From Deltaproteobacteria bacterium (GTDB lineage: Bacteria > JADJOY01): a stretch of DNA of 64,000 nucleotides. A program made the position numbers and the translations under genes. The notes beneath the pieces were generated by a model. The model was not told where the DNA came from. It ran no database searches and worked only from the letters and a program-made list of their open reading frames with translations. Shown here in pieces: positions 1 through 12,592 of this stretch (the stretch's first letter is position 1; each line of letters starts with the position of its first letter). The DNA is taken from the NCBI GenBank assembly GCA_016713535.1, contig JADJOY010000041.1, positions 1 to 64,000 on the forward strand, written 5' to 3'.

Positions 1-535
1 CCAGCGCCTTGCTCAAGAGCTCCGCCTCAAGACCACGGCGCTCGAGCGCCGGTTCGAGCCCCTGGAGCAGCGACGCCTGCACCATGACTGCGAACGCCGC
101 CGTGACCTCCCGATAGAGCGCGAGGAACCGGGGACCCATCACGAGCGGCTCCGAAGAGCTGGATGCGCGCGCGGCGGTGGTCGTGCTGGAACCACCGGAA
201 CAGGGCCTCGGGCATGTCGCCGGCACCTGGCTCGGGGCGACGCCGGCGCTGGTCTCGGCGCGGGACTCCGCCGCGACCAGCGCCGCCATCAGCCCACTCA
301 CGCACTCGGTCGCCACCTCGAGGAAGAGCTCCTCGCGGTTCGCGAACGACTCGTAGAAGTAGCGTTCGGTCAGGCCCGCTTCGGTGCAGAGCGCCTTGAC
401 GGTGGTTGCGGAGAAACCGTGGTTGCCGAACAGCTCGAGCCCGGCCTCGACGAACCTCCGGTGGCGCTCGGCGCTGCGATCCCCCGCCGCCTTGCCGCGG
501 TAGCTGCGGCCCGCGCCGACTCCGTCCGTCTTCAT
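1..535 (-). CDS. TetR-family transcriptional regulator, partial and frame-disrupted
   Basis: Probable repressor of the divergent monooxygenase gene. Reading from the ATG at 535, an N-terminal helix-turn-helix is clear (FVEAGLELFGNHGFSATT, then LCTEAGLTERYFYESFANRE), the typical TetR DNA-binding pattern. The ligand-binding half is broken: near 200-250 the sense switches to another frame (ALFRWFQHDHRRARIQLFGA) and then returns (GPRFLALYREVTAAF), so two compensating frame changes are needed. The gene runs off the left edge of the window. The start sits 11 bp from an inverted repeat, which fits autoregulation. The family call rests on the HTH and is firm; the inducer is unknown. Confidence 0.8.
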   Translation of the reverse strand, partial: MKTDGVGAGRSYRGKAAGDRSAERHRRFVEAGLELFGNHGFSATTVKALCTEAGLTERYFYESFANREELFLEVATECVSGLMAALVAAESRAETSAGVAPSQVPATCPRPCSGGSSTTTAARASSSSEPLVMGPRFLALYREVTAAFAVMVQASLLQGLEPALERRGLEAELLSKAL

Positions 536-545
536 GCGCGCATCT

Positions 546-590
546 TGACATGAAGCGTTGTCACATGAAAACTGACACGAGCACATGTCA
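546..590. promoter_or_regulatory. Twin palindromic operators in the divergent TetR/monooxygenase intergenic region
   Basis: Two copies of TGACA-N8-TGTCA lie at 546-563 and 573-590, 27 bp apart centre to centre. They fill the gap between the TetR start (535) and the monooxygenase start (633). Length and symmetry suit TetR-dimer operators. That this TetR binds them is inferred from position. Confidence 0.65.
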
Positions 591-632
591 GATGGAGCCG
601 GCCCACGCCGACGGGCCGGTGAGGAGGACTCG

Positions 633-2162
633 ATGCCCCGAGCCGCGAAGACGAAGTCCCAGCCCGCTCCCAGGCGCCTCCGCGCTGCCGCCTCCGCGAA
701 GCAGCCGACGCTCACCGCGCGCATCGGCATCCTCGGCTCGGGCTTCTCGGGCCCGGGGAATGGCGATCCAGCTTCGCCAGGCCGGGATCGAGAACTTCGT
801 GATCCTCGAGAAGGCGGCCGACGTGGGGGGGACGTGGCGCGAGAACACCTACCCGGGCGCCGCGTGCGACGTCCCTTCTCATCTGTACTGCTACTCCTTC
901 GAGCCCAAGGCGGACTGGTCACGGGTGTTCGCGCCGCAAGGCGAGATCCTCGACTACATCCGCCACTGCGCCGACAAGTACGGCATCCGGCCGAAGATCC
1001 GCTTCCACACCGAGGTCCTGTCGGCGCGCTTCGACGACGCCGCTCGGCACTGGGTGGTCGAGACTCGCGCCGGCGAGGTGTTCCACTTCCAGATCCTGGT
1101 CGCGGGCAAGGGGGCGCTGCACGTTCCGTCGAAGCCGAGGTTTCCGGGCGATGAGCGCTTCCGGGGGCCGGTGTTCCACTCGGCGGAGTGGGATCACTCG
1201 GTCGACCTCGCCGGCCAGCGAGCGTCGCCGTCATCGGCTCGGGCGCGAGCGCGATCCAGGTGGTGCCCGCGCTCGTCGATCGGGTGGCCCACCTCGACTA
1301 TTACCAGCGCACTCCGTCGTGGGTGTTGCCGCGTGGCGACCGCGCGTACACCGATCGCGAGAAGGGTCTGTTCCGCAGCGTCCCCGCGCTGCGCTGGCTC
1401 CATCGCCAGCAGATCTACTGGAGCCACGAGCCGCGCGTGCTCGGGTTCACCGTCGCGCCGCGCATCATGACCCTCGCCGAGAACCTCGGCCGCTGGCACA
1501 TCGCCAAGTACGTGAAGGACCGCGACCTTCGCAGGAAGCTCACGCCCCGCTACACGATGGGCTGCAAGCGCACGCTGCTCTCGGACGACTACTACCCGGC
1601 GCTGATCCGTCCCGACGTCGAGGTCGTCACCGACGGCATCGCCGAGGTGCGCAAGCACTCGATCGTCACGAGCGACGGACGGGAGCGCGCCACCGACGCG
1701 ATCGTGTTGTGCACCGGCTTCAAGGTGAGCGAGCTGCTCTCGGGGCTCGACGTCAAGGGCGTCGGCGGGCGCGACCTCGAGACCGACTGGCGCGAGGGCG
1801 CGCGCACCCATCTAGGCATCACCGTGAGCGGCTACCCCAACCTCTTCTTCCTGATGGGGCCGAACACCGGGCTCGGCCACAACTCGATGATCTACATGAT
1901 CGAGTCGCAGATCCACTTCGTGCTCGAGGCGATCCGCGCGATGGATGCCCGCCACGCCACCACGGTGGACCCACTCCCCGAGGTCCAGGACCGCTTCACC
2001 GACGACGTCCACGCGCGCCTCGCGCGCTCGGTGTGGGCGAGCGGCTGCCAGAGCTGGTACCTCGACGAGCAGGGGCGGAACAGCACCACCTGGCCGGGCT
2101 TCACGTTCGAGTACCGCGCCAGGACGAGGCGCTTCGACCCGAGCGCGTACCACATCGCCTGA
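633..2162 (+). CDS. Class B flavin monooxygenase, probable Baeyer-Villiger monooxygenase, with two frame changes
   Basis: NADPH/FAD-dependent monooxygenase of the Baeyer-Villiger/FMO family, expected to insert oxygen into ketones. The FAD Rossmann motif (GILGSGFSG) is near residue 35. The fingerprint FRGPVFHSAEWD matches FxGxxxHxxxW[PD]. The NADPH Rossmann motif (VIGSGASAIQ) follows. The start is ATG 633 behind GAGGAGG. The frame moves near 750-760 (a run of Gs and As before MAIQLRQAG) and returns near 1210-1225 (before VAVIGSGAS); joined, they give about 509 residues, normal for the family. Divergent from a TetR gene that probably controls it. Substrate unknown. Confidence 0.88.
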
Positions 2163-2220
2163 GCCCCGCGCTCGTCGGGTGCTTGCGTCCGTTCCGCCAG
2201 GCGTGCGAAACGTCGCTGCG

Positions 2221-3861
2221 ATGAACGCGCGACGATTCGGCCCGCTCGCCGGGATGGCTCTCGTCTTGTGGTTCGGCTGTGGCGGCGGCGGTGGCGCTTC
2301 ACCTGGTACGCCGCCAGCCGACTCCCCCGAGGCGCTCGTCTCGGCGGAGTCGCCGTTCTCCGGGGACTGTGGCGGCGACTCGACCGGGACGCTCTACGCG
2401 CAGGCCGAGGTCGAGCCCTACCTGGCCATCAACCCGACCGACCCGGGCAACCTGATCGCGGTGTGGCAGCAGGACCGGTGGTCGGACGGCGGCGCCCGCG
2501 GGCTCGTGAGCGGCGCCTCCTTCGATGGCGGACGGACCTGGTCGCGAACGCCGTTGCCGGTGTCGCGCTGCGCAGGCGGGAGCCCGGCGAACGGCGCCGA
2601 TTACCCCCGGGCCTCGGATCCGTGGGTCAGCTTCGCGCCCGACGGCACCGCGTTCGCGATCTCGCTCTCGTTCGCGGGCGGCAGCTTCACGCCGGGATCG
2701 GCGAGCGCCGTGCTGGTGGTGAGATCGACCGACGGCGGCCGCACCTGGAGCGCACCCGCGACGCTCATCGCCGACGGCGCCGACGCCTTCAACGACAAGC
2801 AGACGATCACCGCCGATCCCACCGACTCGAGGCGCGTCTACGCGGTGTGGGACCGGGTCGTGAGCGATGGTTCGGGCCCGACGTTCTTCGCGCGGACCCT
2901 CGATGGCGGCGAGAACTGGGAGCCGGCGCGACTCATCTACGATCCGGGCCCGTCGAGCCAGACGCTCGGCAACCTCGTCGTGGTGCTGCCCGACGGCACG
3001 CTGGTCAACGTCTTCACGCAGATCGACACCGCTCCCGATCAGACCCAGTCGGCGCGCTTCGCCGTGATGCGTTCGACCGACCACGGCGCCACCTGGGGCG
3101 ACCCCGTGGTGGCGTCGGGCATGGCGGCGCTGGGCGCGGTAGATCCGGACACGCAGGCCGGCATCCGCAATTCGGCGGGGCTCGCGTCCGCCGCCGTCGC
3201 GCCCGATGGCACGCTGATCCTGGTGTGGCAGGACGCGCGCGCCGGAGGAGGTCTCCACGACGGCATCGCGTTCGCGACGTCCGCAGACGGTGGCGTCACC
3301 TGGAGCGACGGTCTCGGGATCAACGCCAACCCGAGCGTCGCCGCGTTCACGCCGTCGGTGGCGGTACGCGCGGACGGCACGGTCGGCGTGACCTACTTCG
3401 ACTTCCGCGACAACACCTCGGATCCACGTTCGCTGCCGACCGACCTGTGGCTCATCGTGTCCGGCGACGGTGGCGCGACGTGGAGCGAGCAGCCGGTCGC
3501 GGGTCCGTTCGACCTCGACCTCGCCCCCAACGCACGCGGGCTCTTCCTCGGCGACTACCAGGGGCTCGCCAGCGATGAAGATCGCTTCGTGCCGCTCTAC
3601 GCGCGCACCAACCCCCGCGCCTCGAACCGCACCGACATCTACGCGTGGGACGAGTCGCTCGCCCCCGGCGCACGGCGAGTGAGCGTGCGGCAGGCCAGCT
3701 CTAGCCGCCTCGTGCCACTCCCCGCGGAGACTCGCCGCAGGATCGGCGAGAGTATCGATCGGCAGAGGCGCGGCCGGCTGCGCGGTGAGGCGGGGCGGCG
3801 TGGTGACCGACGAGGAGGTCCACCCGGTCGGTTCGGATCACGCCACGTCCGGATGGCGTGA
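2221..3861 (+). CDS. Lipoprotein with BNR/Asp-box repeats (sialidase-like beta-propeller)
   Basis: Secreted lipoprotein of about 546 residues. The start at 2221 gives a short signal peptide ending FGC followed by a Gly-rich linker, a lipobox-like site. Asp-box repeats (SxDGGxTW type) recur: SFDGGRTWS, STDGGRTWS, TLDGGENWE, STDHGATWG, SADGGVTWS, SGDGGATWS. Six repeats indicate a sialidase-type beta-propeller, but no catalytic Arg triad could be assigned, so it may bind rather than cleave glycans. The last 50 or so residues are Arg-rich and unlike the rest, so the true C-terminus may lie near 3690. Confidence 0.8.
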   Translation: MNARRFGPLAGMALVLWFGCGGGGGASPGTPPADSPEALVSAESPFSGDCGGDSTGTLYAQAEVEPYLAINPTDPGNLIAVWQQDRWSDGGARGLVSGASFDGGRTWSRTPLPVSRCAGGSPANGADYPRASDPWVSFAPDGTAFAISLSFAGGSFTPGSASAVLVVRSTDGGRTWSAPATLIADGADAFNDKQTITADPTDSRRVYAVWDRVVSDGSGPTFFARTLDGGENWEPARLIYDPGPSSQTLGNLVVVLPDGTLVNVFTQIDTAPDQTQSARFAVMRSTDHGATWGDPVVASGMAALGAVDPDTQAGIRNSAGLASAAVAPDGTLILVWQDARAGGGLHDGIAFATSADGGVTWSDGLGINANPSVAAFTPSVAVRADGTVGVTYFDFRDNTSDPRSLPTDLWLIVSGDGGATWSEQPVAGPFDLDLAPNARGLFLGDYQGLASDEDRFVPLYARTNPRASNRTDIYAWDESLAPGARRVSVRQASSSRLVPLPAETRRRIGESIDRQRRGRLRGEAGRRGDRRGGPPGRFGSRHVRMA

Positions 3862-4119
3862 GCGCTTTGAGTCGCTCTGGCGTATCGATGCCGGGCGAGA
3901 CGAGCAAGTTCATCGAGCGTCCGGCGTGGCGTTCCCGCGCACCGTCGGCGATCTTCGCCGCCGCGATCCCATCTCGCCGTGCCTGGAGGTGCGGTACGCG
4001 CACCCCCATCTCGAGCTCGAAGCGACAGCCGGCGTGGCTGCCGAGGATGGCGTGCTGGACGTGGAAGCGGTCCTCGGCCGAGTCGTCGCGGAGATCGTGG
4101 CCGCCGAGCCGGGGTGAGG

Positions 4120-4353
4120 ATGGCCAAGACCGGCGCCAAGGCGTTCGGGAGCCACGATCAGGTACGGGGAGCCGTCGGTATGGGGATCTGGGCGGATGGC
4201 GAGAAGGAGCTCATGGCCTTGCTCGCCGTCGTCCCGGTGCTGGGCCGCGGCGTAGTCCTCAGCGTGACGTTCAATCGCGATCCCGAGGAAGCACATCCGA
4301 TCGCGAGCGCGTCGAGCGCGCTCGACGCATTGGCGACGACGCTCGTCGGTTAG
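4120..4353 (+). CDS. Hypothetical small protein, doubtful
   Basis: A 77-codon frame beginning MAKTGAKAFGSHDQV, with a plausible hydrophobic stretch (LMALLAVVPVLGRGVVLSV). It is the only part of 3862-4404 that looks like protein. A frame just upstream (3785-4117) ends 2 bp before it with a hydrophobic-acidic pattern (DVEAVLGRVVAEIVAAEPG) and may belong to the same frame-broken gene. I recognise no family. Confidence 0.22.
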   Translation: MAKTGAKAFGSHDQVRGAVGMGIWADGEKELMALLAVVPVLGRGVVLSVTFNRDPEEAHPIASASSALDALATTLVG

Positions 4354-4404
4354 GCGCGTGTCGGGTGTTGCCTTCGCACCGCACCAGGCGCATCGCCGGC
4401 TCGA

Positions 4405-5506
4405 TCACCACTTCGCGTACTGGTCCTCGACGAAGCCGCGCACGGCGCGGATCGCGACGGTGTCGCCGTCCTCGGTGCGGAGCTCGCCGCTGAAGCGGCC
4501 GAAGATCTGCTTGAAGTCGGAGGCGGCGAGGCCGAGGTCGAGGCGCTCGCGGTGCTGGCCCTCGGACTCGAAGGTGAGGGCCAGCCGGCCGTCGTTGCTG
4601 GTGACGCGCCACGGCTCGAGAGGTTTGTCCCAGTCGTATTCGAAGTGGCACAGGCCGAGCCGATGCACCCGGCCCTCGAGCCAGAAGCAGTTCTCGGTGA
4701 AGCTGGTCTCGTTCACCCCGCACGAGACGTTCACGCCCACGGCGCGGCCGTCGTCCGCTTCGCCGGAGAGGCACGCCCAGTTCCAGAAGGTCTCGCGACG
4801 CATGTAGCCGGCCGAGAAGTCGTGGTGGCCGAAGGAGCGTGCCGCGGCGAGGTCGAGCTCGGCGCCCTCGAAGCGGATGCGGCCGGTGACCGGCACGCCT
4901 GCGACCTTGTGGGCGTACACCCAGCCGTTGCGGCCGATGCGGGTGCAGAGCGACATCGGCTCGAAGCGGACCGCGGATTCGTCCATGCGCGCCTCCACGA
5001 GCAGCTCGCGGCCGAGCGTGACGCGCATCGACTTGGCGCGAGGCCGCTCCTCGTAGCCGAGCTCCACGGCGAGCGCGCCGGAGCGCAGGCGGCTCACGCC
5101 CGGCGATCGGCGAGCGCGACAGGTCGAGCCCCAGCCCGAGCGGCGTGCGGACGCTCTTCTCGATCACCAGCCCTCGCCCCGGAAGGTGGAGGTAGACGAA
5201 GGCGAGGCCGAGGGTGCGCAGGTTGGCGAGGGCGCAGCCGAACAGCAGCTCGTCGCTGATCACCCCGAAGTACTGGAACTGCTTGAAGCCGAGCCAGCTC
5301 GCCACCGCGCCCGCCGGGCCACCCATCGGCGAGCGGTGGCGATATGCGGCGATGTTGACCTCGCGCACCGCGTCGCCGAACACACCGAAGATCGGCCGGC
5401 CATCGGAGCCGATCAGCGTCGCCGGCGTCGGTGCGTTCGATGCGGTCGCGTGTCGCGCCGCCGATGGGGTGCGAGCGGGCTTGCGAGCGGCGCGGCGTGT
5501 GGCCAT
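4405..5506 (-). CDS. DUF2804 family protein, one frame change
   Basis: Member of DUF2804, a family of unknown function. The C-terminal two thirds hold family-like signatures: GYMRRETFWNWACLSG, VNVSCGVNETSFTENCFWLE, and a conserved HFEYDW. The N-terminal part (GVISDELLFGCALANLRTLG, AFVYLHLPGRG) is in another frame; the switch is near 5098-5105, so the full product is about 366 residues from ATG 5506. An Ala/Arg-rich N-terminal tail precedes the domain. Role unknown; lipid or secondary metabolism is only a guess from the fold family. Confidence 0.78.
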
Positions 5507-5654
5507 GGCGAACCTCGATCGAAACAGCGGGGGAGGGCGCGGGAGTGGCGAGGATAGCCGCTTCGCGGGCGCGCCAGCGTGGCTCCGCGTACGCACGCGA
5601 CGGCCGTCCGCGACGTCCGCCGGGGACCGAGCCCTGCCCGTCCCGGGCGCGCCG

Positions 5655-6512
5655 CTACGGCGGATCGGGCGGCACGAGGCCGAGGGTGTCGGCGAGACGG
5701 ACGAGCCCATCGACGGCCTCGCACGAACGCTTCCACGGCGCGACCACGAGGCGCGTCACGCCGAGCGCGCGCCATTGGGCCAGGTCGTCGGAGCGGCGTA
5801 CGTCCGCGGTGACCGTGACCCCGAAGTCGTCGAACGCGCGGCCGTGGGCCTCGAGGCGAGCGCGCAGGCGCGCGATCTGCACGGAGGCCGTGTCGAGGTC
5901 GTGGCTCATGCCGATCCAGCCGTCACCGACGCGGGCGGCGCGGTCGAGCGCTCGTTCGCTCTCGCCGCCGATCGAGATCGGCGGCCACGGCTTCTGAATC
6001 GGCTTGGGCTCGAAGCGGACCGTGTCGAACTCGAAGAAGCGGCCGCGGTGGGCGATCTCGCGCTCGGTCCAGAGCCGCTTGCACACCACGATTGCCTCGT
6101 CGACCCGCTGTCCGCGGGTGGCGAAGTCGAGCCCGGCGGCTTTCCACTCTTCCCACAACCAGCTCGCGCCCACGCCCAGCTCGGCGCGCCCCCCGGACAC
6201 GACGTCGAGGGACTGGACGGCACGGGCGGTCACGAACGGGTGGCGCAGGCCGATGTTGTAGACGCCCGTCCCGAGGCGGATCGAGCGGGTCCGGCCGGCG
6301 AGGAACGCCAGGTAGACGAATGCATCGAAGACCGGCGTGTCGGGCGGGATCGGTGGGTGGCCCTCACCGGGGTGTGGCGAGCCGCTCATCTCGCTCGGCA
6401 GGATCAGATGCTCGGGCAGCCACACCGACTCGTAGCCGAGTCGGTCCCCGGCAACCGTGACGTCGAGGAAGTCGTCCGGGTGCAGTCGTCCGAGGGCGAT
6501 TCCGAGCTTCAT
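5655..6512 (-). CDS. LLM-class flavin-dependent oxidoreductase
   Basis: Luciferase-like monooxygenase superfamily protein (285 residues), probably F420- or FMN-dependent. Start MKLGIALGRLHPDDF at 6512. Family features are visible: a TIM-barrel pattern, VWLPEHL, IRLGTGVYNIGLRHP, SLDVVSGGRAELGVGASW, and GRFFEFDTVRFEPKP-IQKPWPPISIGG, the usual phrase preceding the barrel's end. Complete with no frame damage. Same strand as the receiver-kinase gene upstream (36 bp) and the DUF2804 gene downstream. Substrate cannot be read from sequence. Confidence 0.88.
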   Translation of the reverse strand: MKLGIALGRLHPDDFLDVTVAGDRLGYESVWLPEHLILPSEMSGSPHPGEGHPPIPPDTPVFDAFVYLAFLAGRTRSIRLGTGVYNIGLRHPFVTARAVQSLDVVSGGRAELGVGASWLWEEWKAAGLDFATRGQRVDEAIVVCKRLWTEREIAHRGRFFEFDTVRFEPKPIQKPWPPISIGGESERALDRAARVGDGWIGMSHDLDTASVQIARLRARLEAHGRAFDDFGVTVTADVRRSDDLAQWRALGVTRLVVAPWKRSCEAVDGLVRLADTLGLVPPDPP

Positions 6513-6548
6513 CGAGGTGGGGCACCGAGGCTGAGGGCGGCGAACGGC

Positions 6549-7821
6549 TCAGGTTTCGCCGCGATCGTCGCTCAGCGCGTCGCGCGCGTCGAGGAGAGCG
6601 GCGCGCAGCTCGGAGGCCGTCGGGCGGTCGGCCGCGCGCTTCGCCATCGCCGACTCGACGGCCGAGACCAGCGCGGCCGGCAGGTCCGCTCGAAGGGACC
6701 CCAGAGGCGGAGGCGTCTCGCGCAGGTGCAGCATGGCCAGCGCGATCGGGTCGTAGTCGTCGAGCACGAACGGCGCTCGGCCCGCGATCAGCTGGTAGAG
6801 CACCACGCCGAGCGAGTAGACGTCGGCGCGACCGTCGCACGGCTCGCTCAGAAACCGCTCCGGCGCCATGTAGGTGGGGGTGCCGACCCAGCCGTCGAGG
6901 GTGAGGCGCGCGGAGCCAGCCGTCAGCTCGGCGATGCCGAAGTCGAGCAGCTTCACCTGCTCGCGTCCGCGACGGCTGGCGAGGAAGATGTTCGACGGCT
7001 TGACGTCCCGGTGCACGATGCCGAGGGCGTGCGCAGCCTCGAGCGCGTCGCACACCGGCATCACGATGTCGATGCAGCGCTCGAGCGGAAGCGTGTCCCC
7101 GCGCGATATCACCTCGTCCAGCGACAGACCCTCGAGCAGCTCCATGACCAGGTAGGCCGTGCTCTCGCCGTCGATCCCGAAGTCGAGGACGGCGACCGCG
7201 TTGGGATGGCGCAGCGCCCACGCCGCCTGCGCCTCGCGCTGGAAGCGCGCACGCCCCTCGGGGCGGCGGGCGTGATCGGGGTGAATCAGCTTGACCGCGA
7301 CCTCGTCCTCGAGGATCAGGTGGCGGGCGCGATACACGACGCCGAAGGTGCCGGTGCCGATCACGTCGCCGAGCTCGTAGCGCTCCGCGAGGACGGTCCG
7401 GCCGTCGCTCCCCGCGGTGACGCCACGAGCGGTGTCACGTACACGGATGTGGGCGCCGACCCGCGCGGCGCACACGTCGAGGTCGAGAGGCTTGGTGATG
7501 AAATCGCTGGCGCCGATCTGGAACGCCTCGAACATCGGCCCGCGCGCGTTGGGCGGCGCCTGGACGATCACCGGCAGCTCGAGGGGCGTTGCGCCGCATG
7601 CGGATCTTGCGCAGCACCTCGAGCCCCGACATGTCGGGGAGGTCGAGCTCGAGCAGCACCAAGTCCGTGCCGTCGCGGGCGAGGGTCCTGAGCGCGCTCT
7701 GGCCGGTCGACGCGAGCTCGACCGTGACTCCCATCGGGCCTAGACGCTCCGCCAGCTCGCGCGCGACGTTCGACTCCTCGGTGACGATCAGCACCGAGCG
7801 GGTGGGTGTCGGCAGGGTCAT
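6549..7821 (-). CDS. Receiver-domain / Ser-Thr protein kinase fusion, one frame change
   Basis: Signalling protein of about 423 residues: N-terminal receiver domain (residues 8-125), then a Hanks-type kinase. Kinase motifs are intact: GTGTFGVVYRARH glycine loop, VAVKL lysine, HRDVKPSN catalytic loop, DFGIAE and YMAPE. The receiver is degenerate: the phospho-acceptor Asp is Glu58 (LVLLELDLPDMSG), the acidic pair is TEE, and the switch Ser/Thr is replaced (VIVQAPPN), though the Lys of TKP remains. The frame changes at about 7572-7600. Start MTLPTPTRS at 7821. Cytosolic, with no C-terminal membrane anchor. The substrate is unknown. Confidence 0.87.
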
Positions 7822-8057
7822 GGGCGCTCGAGCCCGCGCGCTTGGCAGGCAGTTCAGGGGGCCGTGGGAGCATCTCGACACAGCAAGCGGGGTGCCGCTT
7901 CGCGGTGACGGGCCGAACGGCGTAAGGGCGCGAGAACGCAGGGACTCTCGATCGACCCACGGCCGGGTCGAAGCCAACGCCCGTACGCGCCTCGGACCCC
8001 GCGTTCGAGTTCCGTACAGGCGGCGAACAGCGATAGGGTCGCTCTGGCGGAGGTCCG

Positions 8058-8795
8058 ATGAAGAAAGTTCTGATGCCCCTGCCCGACGCGGGCTTCGACG
8101 TGACCGAGGTCGCCGTGCCGTGGCGGCTGCTCACCCGGGCTGGCCACGGAGTGGTGTTCGCCACGGCCCGCGGCGGCCGTGCGCCCAGCGCCGATCCGCT
8201 GTTGCTTCGCGACGGGTGGTTCTTCGGCCCGCTCGGCGCGGCCGCGGAGGCGCGCCGCGCCCACGCGGAGCTCGTCGCCGATCCGGCGTTCCAGCACCCC
8301 ATCCCGTGGGATGCCATGCCGGGCACGACGGCGGATGCGCTACTGCTTCCCGGTGGACACGCCCCAGGGATGAAGCCCTACCTCGAGAGCGAGGCCGTGC
8401 AGTCCGAGATCGCGCGCCGGTGGTCGCTCGCACAGCCGATCGCGGCGATCTGCCATGGCGTGATCGCCGTCGCGCGTAGCCACGACGCCGGCGGCGCGAG
8501 CCTGCGCGAGGTCGACGCACCACCGCGCTCCCGCCTACATGGAACGGACGGCCTATTGGCTCACCGCGTGCGCCCGGGCGCACTACCGACCTACCCCGAA
8601 TACGTCGAGGACGAGGTGCGGCGAGCTCTCGGGCCAGATGGCGTGTTCGAGGTCGGGCCGCGAGTCCTCACCGAGCGCGGCACGGAGCACGACGACCGCG
8701 CGGCGCTGGTCGTCGAGGACGGTCACTACCTCTCGGCGCGCTGGCCGGGAGATGCGTATCTCTTCGCGCGCCGTCTGATCGCGAAGCTCGGCTGA
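8058..8795 (+). CDS. DJ-1/PfpI family protein (type 1 glutamine amidotransferase-like)
   Basis: Cytosolic 245-residue protein of the DJ-1/PfpI superfamily. The nucleophile elbow [13 protein letters not shown] carries the reactive Cys, and [16 protein letters not shown] is the preceding conserved loop. Between about 8515 and 8595 the sensible reading is in the next frame ([13 protein letters not shown], matching the usual family segment), returning at [10 protein letters not shown], so two compensating indels are likely. Divergent from the receiver-kinase. Members act as glyoxalases/deglycases, hydratases or chaperones; which applies is not decided here. Confidence 0.82.
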   Translation: MKKVLMPLPDAGFDVTEVAVPWRLLTRAGHGVVFATARGGRAPSADPLLLRDGWFFGPLGAAAEARRAHAELVADPAFQHPIPWDAMPGTTADALLLPGGHAPGMKPYLESEAVQSEIARRWSLAQPIAAICHGVIAVARSHDAGGASLREVDAPPRSRLHGTDGLLAHRVRPGALPTYPEYVEDEVRRALGPDGVFEVGPRVLTERGTEHDDRAALVVEDGHYLSARWPGDAYLFARRLIAKLG

Positions 8796-8912
8796 CGACG
8801 CGCCCCGGGTGCCTGGGCCGCGTCGGCCGTGCTCGGGAAAAAACCGGTCGTCGACGCAGAAAAGTCAGCTAGGATACGCGTCCCCGCTCGGTGATGCGGG
8901 GTCTGCTCGAGC

Positions 8913-9767
8913 ATGTCGCCGCCCACCTCGACGCCCGACTGCACCGAGCCCACGCTCGTCGCACGCCTGCGTGCGGTGCTCGGGGGTGGGGCCACGGGGG
9001 CGCTCGATGCGACCTTCGCAGAGCGTTTCCCGCTCGCGATCCTGGTGGTCGAGGACAACAAGCTCAACCTCAAGGTGGCGCAGGGTCTGCTCGCGAGGCT
9101 CGGCTATGCGAGCGACGCCGCGACCAACGGGGTCGAGGCCATCCAGGCCACCGCGCGCAAGCGCTACGACGTGGTTCTCATGGACGTGCAGATGCCCGTC
9201 ATGGACGGCCTGGCGGCGACGCGGCAGATCCGCGCTCGCTTCGGTGACTCGGCGCCGCGTGTGATCGCGATGACGGCCGCCGAGAGCGCCGACGAGCACC
9301 GTCAGTGCGCCGCCGTCGGGATGAGCGGTCTGGTGGCCAAGCCGGTCCGAGCGGAGACGTTGGCCGCGGCGCTCGCCGGTGCCGGCACCGCTTCGGCGAG
9401 CGGCGTCCTCGACCTCGCGGTGCTGGACGCACGCGTGGCCGGCGTAGGCGAGACGGGTGCGCGCGCCGAGCTGGCCACCGTCCTCGGCCGTGCCGAGGCG
9501 GCCGTCGCGCGCATCGTCCACGCGTTCGAGGTGGGCAACGCCGCGGGGGCCTCGGCGGCCTGCGCCGAGCTGGCGGCGAGCGCCGCGCGGGTCGGCGCGG
9601 TTGCCCTCGCCGCAACCGCGGGCGAGCTCGCTCGCCTCGGCGGGGGGAGTACGTCGGTGGACGAGCGCCCGTCCGCGGCGCGCGCTCTCGCCGCGGCGGC
9701 GCGCGAGGCCCAGGCGCTCGCGGACGTCGTCCTGGTCTCGCCGTCGGATCGGGCCCCGAGCGCTTGA
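8913..9767 (+). CDS. Response regulator with degenerate HPt-like C-terminus
   Basis: 284-residue signalling protein. The receiver domain (about residues 40-155) is intact: [15 protein letters not shown], phospho-acceptor Asp in [16 protein letters not shown] switch and LVAKPVR lysine. The C-terminal helical region resembles an HPt domain ([25 protein letters not shown]), but the usual His is absent (CAELAAS where AHTLKGS is expected). It starts 17 bp before the hybrid kinase gene and is probably co-transcribed with it, so it may relay from or sequester that kinase's phosphoryl group. Confidence 0.85.
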   Translation: MSPPTSTPDCTEPTLVARLRAVLGGGATGALDATFAERFPLAILVVEDNKLNLKVAQGLLARLGYASDAATNGVEAIQATARKRYDVVLMDVQMPVMDGLAATRQIRARFGDSAPRVIAMTAAESADEHRQCAAVGMSGLVAKPVRAETLAAALAGAGTASASGVLDLAVLDARVAGVGETGARAELATVLGRAEAAVARIVHAFEVGNAAGASAACAELAASAARVGAVALAATAGELARLGGGSTSVDERPSAARALAAAAREAQALADVVLVSPSDRAPSA

Positions 9768-9784
9768 CGGAGCGCCACTCGCCG

Positions 9785-12471
<2,687 letters not shown>

Positions 12472-12544
12472 CTTTCCGCGACGTCGCGGACGGATCGCCG
12501 CGATTGCGCCGGGTTCCGTCGCGCACCTACAATCGTCGGACGCG

Positions 12545-12566
12545 GGTGCGGCAGTTCCGCCGCACC
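12545..12566. repeat. Inverted repeat upstream of the subtilase gene
   Basis: GGTGCGGC-AGTTCC-GCCGCACC, a perfect 8-bp stem with a 6-nt loop, lying between the kinase stop (12471) and the subtilase start (12593). No T-run follows on either strand, so a simple terminator is unlikely; it could be an operator or a leader hairpin. Confidence 0.4.
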
Positions 12567-12592
12567 TGATCACACAAGGGGAGGGAGTCGGG

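Noticed and set aside
3639-4296. Several open frames on the minus strand between the Asp-box lipoprotein and the DUF2804 gene
   Set aside because: Low-complexity Arg/Pro/Ser translations with no start signal or motif; only the plus-strand frame at 4120 is kept, at low confidence.
12545-12566. The inverted repeat before the subtilase as a terminator for the histidine kinase
   Set aside because: No T-run follows it on either strand.
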